Shown: positions 8,324 through 16,508, counted from the stretch's first letter. The stretch is 22,233 nucleotides of DNA from UBA6019 sp036564345 (GCA_036564345.1 DATCOZ010000159.1:1-22233); one strand, 5' to 3'. Notes: a model not told the origin generated them from the sequence alone. A program made the numbers and translations.

Positions 8324-9547
8324 ATGAAAGTCCTCATCATCGGCGCCGGCCTCTCCGGCCTGGTCGCCGCCGGCGAGCTGCAGAAGGCCGGCCACGAGGT
8401 TGTCGTCATCGAAGCCCGCGACCGCGTCGGCGGCCGGGTCTTCACAATCCGCGACGGCCTGAACGACGGGCAGTACGCCGACGTGGGCGCGGAGATGATC
8501 TATCAGGGCCAGGACAACATCGCCGGCCTCTGCGCCGCGCATGGCCTCGACCTGACGACCGAGTTCAGCCTCGGCACCGATACGCCGGACATCATCTTCC
8601 ACGGCCGGCGGCTCACCCGCGAAGCGAGCCACGAGCTGGTCCAGGAGCTCCGCGAGGGCGTTCGTCGCGTGCCGCCCGGCCATTACGAGACCGTCGCGCA
8701 GTGGCTGCGCCGGGCTCACCTGTCGGAGGGCGCCGAGCTTCTGCTCGAGGCGATTGCGCAGGGCACCCCGGCCGCGCCCCTGCGCCTGGCCGATTCGCAG
8801 GAGCTCAACGTCGATCTCTCCTGGGGCAAGGGCTACCGAAAGATCCGCGGCGGCAACGACAGGCTGCCACAGGCGCTCGCCGGCGGCGTCGACGTGCGGC
8901 TCAACCAGGTCGTCCGCCTGGTCGGGTACGCCGGCGGCGTCACCGTAGAGACGGAGCGCGACACGTTCCGGGGCGACCGGGTGCTCGTCACCGTGCCCGG
9001 ACCGCTGGTCTCGGAGCTCGGCTTCGACCCCGTGTTGCCGGCTGAGAAGGTGCGCGCGCTGCTCCAGCTGCGCTACGGGAACGGCACCCGACTGGTCGCG
9101 CAGTACGCGGACAGGGAGGCGGTGCGAGGCGCCATCGGCCTGGGCTGCTTCACGGACCAGATGCCGGGCTACATCATGGAGCAGACCATGCAGCAGCCCG
9201 GCGACCACATCGTCATCAGCGGTCTCGCCGCCGGTGACGTGGAGCCGGCGCTGATGAACGAGCAGGAGACCCTCGACGCCTTCGACAGCACGATCAGCGC
9301 CGTCGTCGGCAAGCCCCTGAAGCGCACCTTCGGGTACGTCAAGAACTGGACCAAGGACCCGCTCACCCGTTCGGTCGTCCGGGCTCCTCTCGGCGACCAG
9401 CGCGAGACGGTGCTGCCGGAGATCAGGCGACCGCTCGACGGACGGGTGTTCTTCGCCGGTGAGTACACCGACGACCGCGTCGGCCCGGGCGGGATGGAGG
9501 GTGCGATCAAGTCCGCCTATCGGGTGAGCAGGGAGATGCTCTCCTGA
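8324..9547 (+). CDS. FAD-dependent amine oxidase (flavin monoamine oxidase family)
   Basis: A 407-residue flavoprotein. The N-terminus MKVLIIGAGLSGLVAAGELQ carries the FAD Rossmann motif GAGLSG (7-12), followed by VVVIEARDRVGGRV, the second FAD contact of the MAO/polyamine oxidase family. The C-terminal FFAGEYTDDRVGPGGMEGAI is the family's FAD-closing motif. It would oxidise a primary or secondary amine to an aldehyde plus ammonia with H2O2. At 407 residues it is somewhat shorter than typical monoamine oxidases (about 450-500). Its TGA overlaps the ATG of the next gene (TGATG), so the aminotransferase is made with it. The specific amine is not predictable. Confidence 0.9.
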   Translation: MKVLIIGAGLSGLVAAGELQKAGHEVVVIEARDRVGGRVFTIRDGLNDGQYADVGAEMIYQGQDNIAGLCAAHGLDLTTEFSLGTDTPDIIFHGRRLTREASHELVQELREGVRRVPPGHYETVAQWLRRAHLSEGAELLLEAIAQGTPAAPLRLADSQELNVDLSWGKGYRKIRGGNDRLPQALAGGVDVRLNQVVRLVGYAGGVTVETERDTFRGDRVLVTVPGPLVSELGFDPVLPAEKVRALLQLRYGNGTRLVAQYADREAVRGAIGLGCFTDQMPGYIMEQTMQQPGDHIVISGLAAGDVEPALMNEQETLDAFDSTISAVVGKPLKRTFGYVKNWTKDPLTRSVVRAPLGDQRETVLPEIRRPLDGRVFFAGEYTDDRVGPGGMEGAIKSAYRVSREMLS

Positions 9548-10674
9548 TGGCCAGGGAGCGCCAACCCTCCCGGTCCGAGCTTCTCCTGATCCCGGGGCCG
9601 GTCTCGATCGACGACGAGATCCTGGACCTGCTCGGCCAGCCGGTGATGGCGCACTACGGCGACGCCTGGACGGAGCTCTACCTGCGGACCGCCGGCAACC
9701 TGCGCCAGGTCTTCAAGACCGCAAGCGAGGTCCATCTTGTCTTCGGACCCGGCATGTCGGCGATCGAGATGGCGATCACCAGCGTGCTCGGGCCGGGGGA
9801 CAAGATCCTGATCCCGAGCAACGGCATGTTCGGCGAACGGATGGCCGACGTCGCCAGGACCAACGGCCTCCAGGTCGTGGTCATTGAGACGCCGCCACGC
9901 GAGCCGGTGTCGTTCGACGCCGTGCGCGAGGCGTTCGACGCCCACCCCGACCTGCGCGCTGTCGGCATCGTCCACCACGAGACGTCGATCGGCGTTCTCA
10001 ACCCCGTTCGCGAGATCGCCGGCCTGGCGCGGGAGCGAGGCGTGCTCTCGATCGTGGACGCCATCTCCTCCGCCGGTGGTGTCGAGCTCGACGTCGACGG
10101 CTGGGGGATCGACCTCTGCGTGACAGTCGCCAACAAGGCCCTCGGCGGCCCGATCGGCGTCGCGCCCATAACCGCCGGTCCGCGAGCGCTGGCGGCGCTC
10201 GACGACGGGCGTCCCAAAGCCGCCGGGTGGTACCTCAACCTCGCCACCTGGCGGCGCTACGCCGACCTGTGGCGGAACTGGCATCCCCACCCGACCACGA
10301 TGCCGACCAACGTCATCCGGGCCTTTGACGGGGCGGTCGAGCGGGTGCTCGAGCTCGGCCTCGACGAGCACATCCGGCGCCACCGGGCCGCCCGTGACAC
10401 CGTCCGCGACGGCCTCCGCGAGATGGGTTTCGAGATGCTGGTGCCCGACGCGGTGGCGTCGCCGGTTACGACGGCCGTGCTCGCACTCCCTGGAATGGAC
10501 CTGGACGGCTACATGCGATGGCTGCTCGAGGAGCACGACATACGGATCGGCGGCGGCTTTGGGCAGTATGCCGGGACCGTTTTCCGGATCGGCCACATGG
10601 GCCGGGCCAAGGACCCCGAGGTGGTCGAACGCTACCTGTCCCTGACGGCGGCCTACCTGGACGAGCACCAGTGA
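9547..10674 (+). CDS. Class V aminotransferase (alanine-glyoxylate aminotransferase-like)
   Basis: A 375-residue PLP enzyme of the AGT/serine-pyruvate/2-aminoethylphosphonate transaminase type. It opens with LLIPGPVSIDDEIL, a family hallmark. Other landmarks are GPGMSAIEMAI, HHETSIGVLNPV, Asp171 in IVDAISSAGG (PLP pyridine nitrogen) and Lys197 in VANKALGGPIG (Schiff base). It moves an amino group to or from a small oxo acid; alanine, serine, glyoxylate or ureidoglycine are possible. The ATG at 9547 overlaps the amine oxidase stop, and its own stop overlaps the next gene's GTG (GTGA), placing it in the middle of a tightly coupled trio. Confidence 0.92.
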   Translation: MARERQPSRSELLLIPGPVSIDDEILDLLGQPVMAHYGDAWTELYLRTAGNLRQVFKTASEVHLVFGPGMSAIEMAITSVLGPGDKILIPSNGMFGERMADVARTNGLQVVVIETPPREPVSFDAVREAFDAHPDLRAVGIVHHETSIGVLNPVREIAGLARERGVLSIVDAISSAGGVELDVDGWGIDLCVTVANKALGGPIGVAPITAGPRALAALDDGRPKAAGWYLNLATWRRYADLWRNWHPHPTTMPTNVIRAFDGAVERVLELGLDEHIRRHRAARDTVRDGLREMGFEMLVPDAVASPVTTAVLALPGMDLDGYMRWLLEEHDIRIGGGFGQYAGTVFRIGHMGRAKDPEVVERYLSLTAAYLDEHQ

Positions 10675-11891
10675 CACGGACCGCCGGCGCGGTCGTCGTC
10701 GGCGCCGGCATCATCGGGACCAGCACCGCATTCAACCTGGCGCGGCTCGGGGTCACCGAGGTCGTCGTCCTCGACCGCGAGGGCGTCGCGGCGCAGGCCT
10801 CGCGACTGTCGGCGGGCCTCGTCCGAACCCACTACAGCAATGCTCCCGAAGCGCGGCTGGCGCTGCGCGGCCTCCACTGGTTCGAGCAGTGGGCGGACAT
10901 GGTGGGCGGCGAGCCCGGCTTCCACCGGACTGGACTCGCCAACCCGGTCGCACGTGAGGACCACGACAAGCTGCGGCGTAACGTGGCGATGCTCCAGCAG
11001 GTCGGCGTCGAGACCCAGCTCGTGGGGCCCGAGGAGCTGGTCGAGCTCGAGCCGGACATGAGGGTCGACGAGGACCAGCTGGCAGCCTACGAACCTCGCA
11101 GCGGGTACACCGACCCCGCGGCCACCACGCGCGCCATGGCCGAGGCCGCGCGGCGGCTGGGAGTCGACGTCCGCGAGGGTGTGACGGTGACCGCGGTTCG
11201 CGGCGACGGCGACAGGGTGCGCGGCGTCGAGACCTCGGAGGGCTTCATCGCAGCGCCGATCGTGGTCCTCGCGAATGGAGCTTGGTCGCTGCCGCTCGCC
11301 GCGGGACTGGGGATCGAGCTGCCGCTCGCGACGGTGGCGGTTCGACTGGCCTTCGTCAGGCGGCCGTCGGGGATGCGGCAGGGCTGGGGACGGCACCTGG
11401 TCGTCCTCGACCGCGCCCATGGCGCGTACACCCGACCCGACGGTGAGGACCTGAGCATGGTCGGGCTGGCGAGCTCGTGGGTGCCGATCCCGACGGCCGA
11501 CGACTACACGACTGGGGCGCCACCGAGCGCCGACTTCGAGGATCTGGCCCGGGCGCAGGTGGCGCGACGCTTTCCAAGCTTCGCCGGCGCTCCGGTCGTG
11601 CGCCGGCACTCCGGCCCGATCGACGTCACGCCCGATCTCTGCGCGATCATCGACAGCGTCCAGCCCGAGGGCCTCCACCTCGCCGTCGGAATGAGCGGCT
11701 CGGGCTTCAAGAAAGGCCCGGCGATCGGTGAGGCGGTGGCCGAGCTGGTCGTCCACGGCGAGTCGCGCACGGTGCCGATCCGCGAATTCCGGCTCAGCCG
11801 GTTCGCTGAGAACGACGCGATAGTCAGCGACGGCTACCTGATCGCGCCGGAGTCGGCCGCGGTCCTCGGCCCGGAAAGCATGGTCCACTGA
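10671..11891 (+). CDS. DAO-family FAD-dependent oxidoreductase (sarcosine oxidase/glycine oxidase-like)
   Basis: A 406-residue DadA/SoxB-like flavoprotein. The FAD motif GAGIIG is at 11-16, followed by TSTAFNLARLG and LSAGLVRTHYSN (covalent or near-FAD loop region). The C-terminal block GPIDVTPDLCAIID and AVGMSGSGFKKGPAIGEAVAEL is the standard ending of the family. It would oxidise a secondary amine or N-methyl or D-amino acid to an imine. GTG at 10671 overlaps the aminotransferase stop by 4 nt. A far upstream in-frame ATG inside the aminotransferase is rejected because the conserved N-terminus starts at the GTG. It ends the coupled amine oxidase-aminotransferase-DAO set. Confidence 0.92.
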   Translation: MTRTAGAVVVGAGIIGTSTAFNLARLGVTEVVVLDREGVAAQASRLSAGLVRTHYSNAPEARLALRGLHWFEQWADMVGGEPGFHRTGLANPVAREDHDKLRRNVAMLQQVGVETQLVGPEELVELEPDMRVDEDQLAAYEPRSGYTDPAATTRAMAEAARRLGVDVREGVTVTAVRGDGDRVRGVETSEGFIAAPIVVLANGAWSLPLAAGLGIELPLATVAVRLAFVRRPSGMRQGWGRHLVVLDRAHGAYTRPDGEDLSMVGLASSWVPIPTADDYTTGAPPSADFEDLARAQVARRFPSFAGAPVVRRHSGPIDVTPDLCAIIDSVQPEGLHLAVGMSGSGFKKGPAIGEAVAELVVHGESRTVPIREFRLSRFAENDAIVSDGYLIAPESAAVLGPESMVH

Positions 11892-11922
11892 ACCCGAGGG
11901 GCGAAGGCCTGGGTGGGTCCCC

Positions 11923-11928
11923 TACCAT
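11923..11928 (+). promoter_or_regulatory. Candidate -10 (TACCAT) for the LLM gene at 11985
   Basis: TACCAT about 56 nt before the chosen ATG, after a G-rich stretch; a GGGAGG Shine-Dalgarno follows near 11969-11974. The match is modest. Confidence 0.25.
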
Positions 11929-11984
11929 GTTGGCGAGGCAGCAAGCCGGCCACGGCCGGGCACGGTTGGGAGGTTCAAATCGCC

Positions 11985-12917
11985 ATGGCGCGCACGCTCC
12001 ATTTCGGCATCTGCACGGACCAGAACATGACCTGGGAAAAGACCGTGCAGCGCTGGCAGCAGTACGAGCAGATGGGCTTTGAAAGCGCCTGGCTCTGCGA
12101 CCACCTTGTCCAGCCCAGCCGTCCCGGGGGACCTTACATGGAGGCCTGGACACTGCTGGCCGGGCTCGCAGCGCGCACTGAGAAGATCCGCCTCGGAGTC
12201 CTCGTCACCTCGAACACGTTTCGCTACCCGTCGGTGCTTGCCAAAGAGGTGGTCACCGTCGACCACATCTCCAATGGCCGGCTCGAATTCGGGTTCGGGG
12301 CCGGCTGGTACGAGCCCGAGCACCGGATGTTCGGCCTCCCGTTTCCCGAGACCAAAGAGCTGGTCGGGCGCTTCCGCGAGGCGGTCGAGCTGATCGACAC
12401 GATGCTCCGCAACGACGTGAGCTCGTACGAGGGCAAGTACTACCGCATCGAGGAGCTGCTCAATCGACCGGGCCCCATCCAGCGGCCGCGACCCCCATTT
12501 CTGCTCGGCGCGTTCGGCCCCCGCATGCTGAAGATCGTCGCCAAGTACGCCGACACCTGGAACGCGTTCGGAACACCGGATGAGATGCGCGAACGCAACC
12601 AGCTGCTCGACGAGTACTGCGCCGAGCTCGGCCGCGACCCGGAGACGCTGGACCGCTCGCTCTACTACTGGGTTCCCAAGTCGGATGCCGACCCGTGGAA
12701 GTCGGAGCAGGCGTTCCACGACGTCATCGGTCAGTACCTGGAGGCTGGTGTCAACCAGTTCATCTTCGACCAGCCGCGGGACGACCAGTTCGAACTTCTG
12801 GAGCAGATCGCGAGCGACGTCCTGCCGAAGCTGCTCCAAGAGAAGCCGCGGCCGACCTCGCAGGGCGTCACGATCGACGCCTCACGCTGGCACAAGCCAG
12901 AGGACCACCTGGGCTAG
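11985..12917 (+). CDS. LLM-class flavin/F420-dependent oxidoreductase
   Basis: A 310-residue luciferase-like TIM-barrel oxidoreductase. Family signs are LCDHLVQP (about 37-44), RLGVLVTSNTFRYPSVLAKEVVTVDHISNGRLEFGFGAGWYEPEH, and PPFLLGAFGPRMLKIVAKYADTWNAFG. The length and the GAGWYEPEH motif suit the F420-dependent branch, but FMN use is possible. The ATG at 11985 is preferred over an in-frame GTG 72 nt upstream because the conserved N-terminus (TLHFGICTDQN) begins there and GGGAGG precedes it. It lies 93 bp after the DAO gene and may be a separate transcript. It converges with the EamA gene 9 bp away. Confidence 0.9.
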   Translation: MARTLHFGICTDQNMTWEKTVQRWQQYEQMGFESAWLCDHLVQPSRPGGPYMEAWTLLAGLAARTEKIRLGVLVTSNTFRYPSVLAKEVVTVDHISNGRLEFGFGAGWYEPEHRMFGLPFPETKELVGRFREAVELIDTMLRNDVSSYEGKYYRIEELLNRPGPIQRPRPPFLLGAFGPRMLKIVAKYADTWNAFGTPDEMRERNQLLDEYCAELGRDPETLDRSLYYWVPKSDADPWKSEQAFHDVIGQYLEAGVNQFIFDQPRDDQFELLEQIASDVLPKLLQEKPRPTSQGVTIDASRWHKPEDHLG

Positions 12918-12926
12918 CAGAAGAGA

Positions 12927-13820
12927 TCAGGGCTGGAGGAGCGGGATCGGTTCCCGGCGCCGCCACTGCATCAGCAGAACGGCGGCCAGGACCATTCCTG
13001 CTCCGCCCAGCTGCGGGCCGCTCAGCCGGTCGCCGAGAAGCGTCGCCGCCAGCACCAGCGTGACGACGGGCTCGATCGTGCTCAACAGCGCGGCCCGCGT
13101 CGCCCCGGTGCGCGCGATGCCAGCGAGCAGGAGCGAGATGCCGACCATCGACGGCACGACCGCGATCACCGCGATGATGCCCCAGGCCGAGGCGCTGACG
13201 GGCAGCGCCCGCGGGCCGAGCACCAGCAGCGCGATGGCGAAGGTGAGGCCGGCGCCGGCGTGGACGAGAGCGCTGGAGGCGACGGCCGGCACCCCTCGCG
13301 TTAGGCGCTCGGAGGCCAGGACGTAGCCCGCGTAGAGCACGGGCGCCGCGAAGGCGAGGAGCAGCGGCCATCCTCCGCGCACAGCGGCACCACCGACGAG
13401 GACCGCCAGGCCCGCGAAGCTCACCACCAGCGCGACAACCAGCCGGCGGCCGAGTCGCTCGCCGAAGATGAGCCAGGAACCGACCGCAACCAACGCCGGG
13501 TACAGGTAGGCGATCAGCTCCGCGAGCGACGCCGGGAGCACGGTCAGCGCGGCGAAGAAGGCGCCTGCCATGCCTGCGTAGAGGATCGCTCCGACCAGGA
13601 AGAGGGGGAGGATGCGCGGGCCCGCCCGGAGCGGGTTGTGCCCGGCGAGCAGGGCGACGGCGCCGAGCAGGACGGCCGCGATCACGAAACGGAACGCCAG
13701 GATCTGCAGCGGGGTGAGGCCGGCCGCGTAGGCGAACTTGGCCAGGATGGGCATCGTCCCGAAGGTGGCCGCCGACACCAGGACGAGGAGAGCGCCCGAG
13801 GTGGATCGGCCGGGCGTCAG
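12927..13820 (-). CDS. EamA/DMT-family transporter
   Basis: About 297 residues, almost entirely hydrophobic, with two EamA repeats of about five helices each: the first from TSGALLVLVSAATFGTMPILAKF, the second from PLLLAFAAPVLYAGYVLASE. It ends with STIEPVVTLVLAATLLGDRLSGPQLGGAGMVL, the standard EamA finish. It is probably an inner-membrane exporter of an amino acid or metabolite. The start is unusual. No ATG/GTG/TTG sits at the expected place, but a CTG overlaps the preceding SDR stop as CTGA, matching the NTGA overlaps elsewhere here. A GTG about 50 nt into the SDR gene, or a GTG 17 codons later, are alternatives. Confidence 0.85.
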   Translation of the reverse strand: MTPGRSTSGALLVLVSAATFGTMPILAKFAYAAGLTPLQILAFRFVIAAVLLGAVALLAGHNPLRAGPRILPLFLVGAILYAGMAGAFFAALTVLPASLAELIAYLYPALVAVGSWLIFGERLGRRLVVALVVSFAGLAVLVGGAAVRGGWPLLLAFAAPVLYAGYVLASERLTRGVPAVASSALVHAGAGLTFAIALLVLGPRALPVSASAWGIIAVIAVVPSMVGISLLLAGIARTGATRAALLSTIEPVVTLVLAATLLGDRLSGPQLGGAGMVLAAVLLMQWRRREPIPLLQP

Positions 13821-14644
13821 ATCTTCGACGTGTCGGGTACCGCGTTGTGCGCCCGGACCCACCGGAACACGTCGCTCGTGGCCAGCTGCCCGCCGGTCAC
13901 GTAGAGAACGTTGCCTGACACCCATTCGGCCTCGTCCGAGCACAGGTAGACGGCCGCCGCGGCGACGTCGTCGGGCACGCCGACGCGGTTGATCGGGTAG
14001 AAGGAGGCGCGGTCCATCCGCTGCTCCTCGGTCGCCAGCCAGGGGGCGGTGAGCGCGGTGTCCACCACGCCGGGTGCGATCGCGTTGACGCGGATGCGAT
14101 CCTTGCCTACCTCGTAGCCGAGGACTCTGGTGAGGTTGACGAGAGCCGCTTTGGCCGCGCCGTAGAGCCCCTCGGTCGGTGCCGGAAACAGGGCGTCGAT
14201 CGAGACGATGTTGAGGATGGCGCCGCCGCCACCCTGCGCCGCCATCTGCTTGGCGGCGGCGACGGCGGCGAAGAGCGGCGAGCGCAGGTTGAGCGAGATC
14301 ATGCCGTCGAAGGCGGCGGGCGTCGCCTCCGCCAGCGGCCCGACCGCTCCGGGCATGTCGACCATCCCGCCCGCGTTGTTGACGAGCACGTGGAGGGCGC
14401 CCATTGCCCTGGCGGCGCCGGCGACCATCGCCTGGGCTGCCTCCACGTCGAGCATGTCGGTGGGCAGGACGTGGGCCTGGCGCCCGAGTGCGCGGACCTC
14501 GTCGGCGACCGCCTCGAGCTGGTCGCGGCTGCGTGCGGCAAGCGCGACATCCGCGCCCTGCTTCGCGAACGCGAGAGCGATCGCGCGCCCGATGCCGCGA
14601 CCGGCACCCGTCACCAGAGCCTTCTTCCCGTCGTACGAGAACAT
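13817..14644 (-). CDS. SDR-family oxidoreductase
   Basis: A 275-residue classical SDR with TGAGRGIG at 12-19, NNAG at 89-92, Ser148, Tyr161 and Lys165, and a C-terminal VSGNVLYVTGGQLATSDVFRWV, an unusually long tail after the usual VDGG-type motif. An ATG at 14644 is chosen over longer in-frame starts because GAGGAGG sits 7 nt before it and the fold begins at once (FSYDGKKALVTG). Its stop overlaps the EamA start (CTGA), so it is the first gene of a two-gene minus operon. It is divergent from the FAD oxidoreductase at 14763. Confidence 0.93.
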   Translation of the reverse strand: MFSYDGKKALVTGAGRGIGRAIALAFAKQGADVALAARSRDQLEAVADEVRALGRQAHVLPTDMLDVEAAQAMVAGAARAMGALHVLVNNAGGMVDMPGAVGPLAEATPAAFDGMISLNLRSPLFAAVAAAKQMAAQGGGGAILNIVSIDALFPAPTEGLYGAAKAALVNLTRVLGYEVGKDRIRVNAIAPGVVDTALTAPWLATEEQRMDRASFYPINRVGVPDDVAAAAVYLCSDEAEWVSGNVLYVTGGQLATSDVFRWVRAHNAVPDTSKI

Positions 14645-14691
14645 CGAATCCTCCTCGTTCGTGCTCGGCTCGGTCGCGTTGAGCCCGACCA

Positions 14692-14697
14692 ATCTTA
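14692..14697 (-). promoter_or_regulatory. Candidate -10 (TAAGAT) for the SDR-EamA operon
   Basis: TAAGAT on the minus strand about 47 nt before the SDR ATG, in the 118-bp divergent gap. Confidence 0.4.
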
Positions 14698-14721
14698 AGG
14701 GAGCACCGGCAGGCCTTTTGC

Positions 14722-14727
14722 TAGCCT
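14722..14727 (+). promoter_or_regulatory. Candidate -10 (TAGCCT) for the FAD oxidoreductase at 14763
   Basis: TAGCCT preceded by TTTTGC, about 35 nt before the ATG, which has its own purine-rich Shine-Dalgarno (GGAGGG, 14749-14754). Confidence 0.33.
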
Positions 14728-14762
14728 CTACCTCGAGTCAACGGTTGCGGAGGGCGAAGGGA

Positions 14763-15896
14763 ATGGAGCGGTTCGGCACAGTCGTCATCGGGGGCGGCAT
14801 CGTCGGCGCGGCGGTCGCCTACTACCTGACCGAAGAGGGCGAGCAAGACATCCTCCTGGTCGAGCAGGACCAGCTAGCAAGCGGATCCACGGGCGGCTCG
14901 TTCGGCGGCGTCCGCCAGCAGTTCAGCACCCCCCTCGAGATAGAGCTTTCGCGACGGGGCCTGGAGTTCTGGCGCACCGCCGAGCGCCGCTTCGAATCGC
15001 CCGTCCCCTTCTCCGAATGCGGCTATCTCTTCGTCAGCGGCCAGCCGGAGATCATGAGCCGGCTGGCCGACGCGGCTCGGCTCCAGGACGAGATGGGGCT
15101 CACCGACGTCCACGTCCTCGACGCCGAGCAGTTGGTCGAGGCGGCGCCGTGGCTCAACCCGAGCGGGCTGCTCGGCGGGTGCTGGACGCCGCGCGACGGC
15201 AGGGTGACGCCGCCCGATGGCGTGGCGGCGCTCCTCCGGGCCGCGCGGGCACGGGGCGCCGAGGTCCGCGAGCACTGGCCGGTGCACGGGCTGCGCCGGC
15301 AGGGCGGCGGCTGGCTCCTCTCCGGGCCTTCCGAGGTGGAGGCGGAACGGGTCGTGGCATGCACCGGCTTCTGGAGCTCGGAACTACTCCGGCCCTTCGG
15401 GCTCGACCTGACGATCCGGCCGATGCAGCTCCTGGGCGCGATCACCGAACCGGCCCTGGAGGGGCAGCGAGTGCCGCTGACGATCGACCTCGACACCGGC
15501 CTCTGCGTCGAGCCGGAGGGCAAGGCACTCGTCCTTGCCATCCTCCTCGAGGAGAACCCGCCGGGCTGGAGCCACGACCAGATGCTTGTCGAATTCGGCG
15601 CTCTCGCCCAGCAGCGCGCCCCCGTGCTGGCGGACATCAGGGTGGCCCGCTTCACGACCGGGAACGTCGACCTGGGTGGTGATGGACACCCCTACGTCGG
15701 CGCGGTCGAGCCCGGCCTCTGGATGGCCGCCGGCTTCGGCGGCCACGGTACGATGCACGGCCCCGCCGTCGGCCAGCTGCTCGCGCGGCTCATGGCGGGC
15801 CGTCCTGATCCGGCGATCGACCTTAAGATCCTCGACCCGCGGCGGGCGCCGCATGCAGTGGAGGAATGGATGGTCGCCACCAAGAAGACGAGCTAG
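14763..15896 (+). CDS. DAO-family FAD-dependent oxidoreductase (second copy type)
   Basis: A 377-residue DadA/SoxB-like flavoprotein with FAD motif GGGIVG at 10-15, STGGSFGGVRQQFSTP (about 41-56), a mid-domain ACTGFWSS, and the closing VDLGGDGHPYVGAVEPGLWMAAGFGGHGTMHGPAVGQLLA. It probably oxidises an amino acid, N-methylated amine or proline-like substrate. It is not a close copy of the DAO gene at 10671. GGAGGG and GAAGGGA precede the ATG. Its TAG stop (15894-15896) lies inside the CTAG at the left edge of the repeat element, so the element touches the gene without changing its product. Confidence 0.91.
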   Translation: MERFGTVVIGGGIVGAAVAYYLTEEGEQDILLVEQDQLASGSTGGSFGGVRQQFSTPLEIELSRRGLEFWRTAERRFESPVPFSECGYLFVSGQPEIMSRLADAARLQDEMGLTDVHVLDAEQLVEAAPWLNPSGLLGGCWTPRDGRVTPPDGVAALLRAARARGAEVREHWPVHGLRRQGGGWLLSGPSEVEAERVVACTGFWSSELLRPFGLDLTIRPMQLLGAITEPALEGQRVPLTIDLDTGLCVEPEGKALVLAILLEENPPGWSHDQMLVEFGALAQQRAPVLADIRVARFTTGNVDLGGDGHPYVGAVEPGLWMAAGFGGHGTMHGPAVGQLLARLMAGRPDPAIDLKILDPRRAPHAVEEWMVATKKTS

Positions 15897-16016
15897 TGTC
15901 CTGGAACCGAAGTTCCCTGCAAATGTCTGGGCCGTCGCGAGCGACGGCCGGTCGACCCTTCGGGCTCGTCCGCCAGGGCGGCGATTTTGCAACGAACCTC
16001 GGTTCCAGGACACTAG
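15893..16016. mobile_element. Short MITE-like inverted-repeat element (copy 1), flanked by CTAG
   Basis: A 124-bp unit bounded on both sides by CTAG. The ends form terminal inverted repeats: TGTCCTGGAACCGAAGTTC at the left and, on the opposite strand at the right, TGTCCTGGAACCGAGGTTC, continuing with partial match to TGCAAA (about 25 of 28 positions). Inside is a perfect 9-bp arm pair GGCCGTCGC / GCGACGGCC at 15930-15948. It has no coding capacity. A second, longer copy lies at 21536-21863. CTAG on both sides looks like a 4-bp target duplication. The element sits exactly between convergent genes. I infer a non-autonomous transposable element; a bidirectional terminator role is possible. Confidence 0.75.
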
Positions 16017-16465
16017 CCGGGAGGCAGCGTCTCCGGCTCCGGGACATCGGTGTCGCCGCGGTCCCACGACACCCGCGTGGGCCGGATCCGGAAGAGCAGG
16101 CGGCGCTCGCCCGGTTGAGCCCACGGGTACGTCGCCACGCGAAGGTAGCGCGCCGCCAGGCGGTCCATATGCGACATCGCGCCCGCCTCCTTCACCGACT
16201 CGACCACGCCCGTGACGGATAGGTAGCGGTACGGGTTGGCGGGGTCGACGATGGAGACAGCCACGTTGGCGTTCCGCTGCATGTGCCCAGCCTTCAGCCG
16301 GTCGGCCCGTGTGTTGACGAGGACGCGGTCGCCCTCGAGGTCGATCCAGATCGGCGTCAGGTGGGGCGTCCCGTCGCCTCGCAGCGTCGCGATCTGCGCG
16401 AGGGCGTCGCCCTGGAACAGGTCCTCGAACTCGGCGGGGATGATCGCCGTGGCCTCCTTGCGCAT
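16013..16465 (-). CDS. PPOX-class F420-dependent enzyme-like protein
   Basis: A 150-residue split-barrel protein: IPAEFEDLFQGDALAQIATLRGDGTPHLTPIWIDLEGDRVLVNTRADRLKAGHMQRNANVAVSIVDPANPYRYLSVTGVVE is the standard PPOX core, closest in style to F420-binding TIGR03618-type proteins. It may reduce or bind a flavin/F420 partner. ATG at 16465 has no Shine-Dalgarno, but TAATCT lies 9 nt upstream, fitting a leaderless start. Its TAG stop (16013-16015) is part of the CTAG at the right edge of the repeat element. It is divergent from the LLM gene at 16523, a likely functional partner because both belong to F420-using families. Confidence 0.88.
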   Translation of the reverse strand: MRKEATAIIPAEFEDLFQGDALAQIATLRGDGTPHLTPIWIDLEGDRVLVNTRADRLKAGHMQRNANVAVSIVDPANPYRYLSVTGVVESVKEAGAMSHMDRLAARYLRVATYPWAQPGERRLLFRIRPTRVSWDRGDTDVPEPETLPPG

Positions 16466-16474
16466 CGGAAGCCC

Positions 16475-16480
16475 AGATTA
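16475..16480 (-). promoter_or_regulatory. Candidate -10 (TAATCT) for the PPOX gene
   Basis: TAATCT on the minus strand ends 9 nt before the ATG at 16465. With no Shine-Dalgarno this suggests a leaderless mRNA. It forms a divergent pair with the box at 16509. Confidence 0.5.
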
Positions 16481-16508
16481 GCGGCGGCCCTGCGCCGGCG
16501 TCCCGGAA

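Noticed and set aside
7520..9208. Long open frame of 562 codons on the minus strand
   Set aside because: It lies opposite the SDR and amine oxidase genes, both with full family motifs; the translation is Arg/Asp/Gly-rich with no recognisable domain, typical of antisense in high-GC DNA.
14208..14762. N-terminal extension of the FAD oxidoreductase to 562 codons
   Set aside because: The extension runs antisense through the minus-strand SDR; the FAD motif starts right after the ATG at 14763, which has a good ribosome site.
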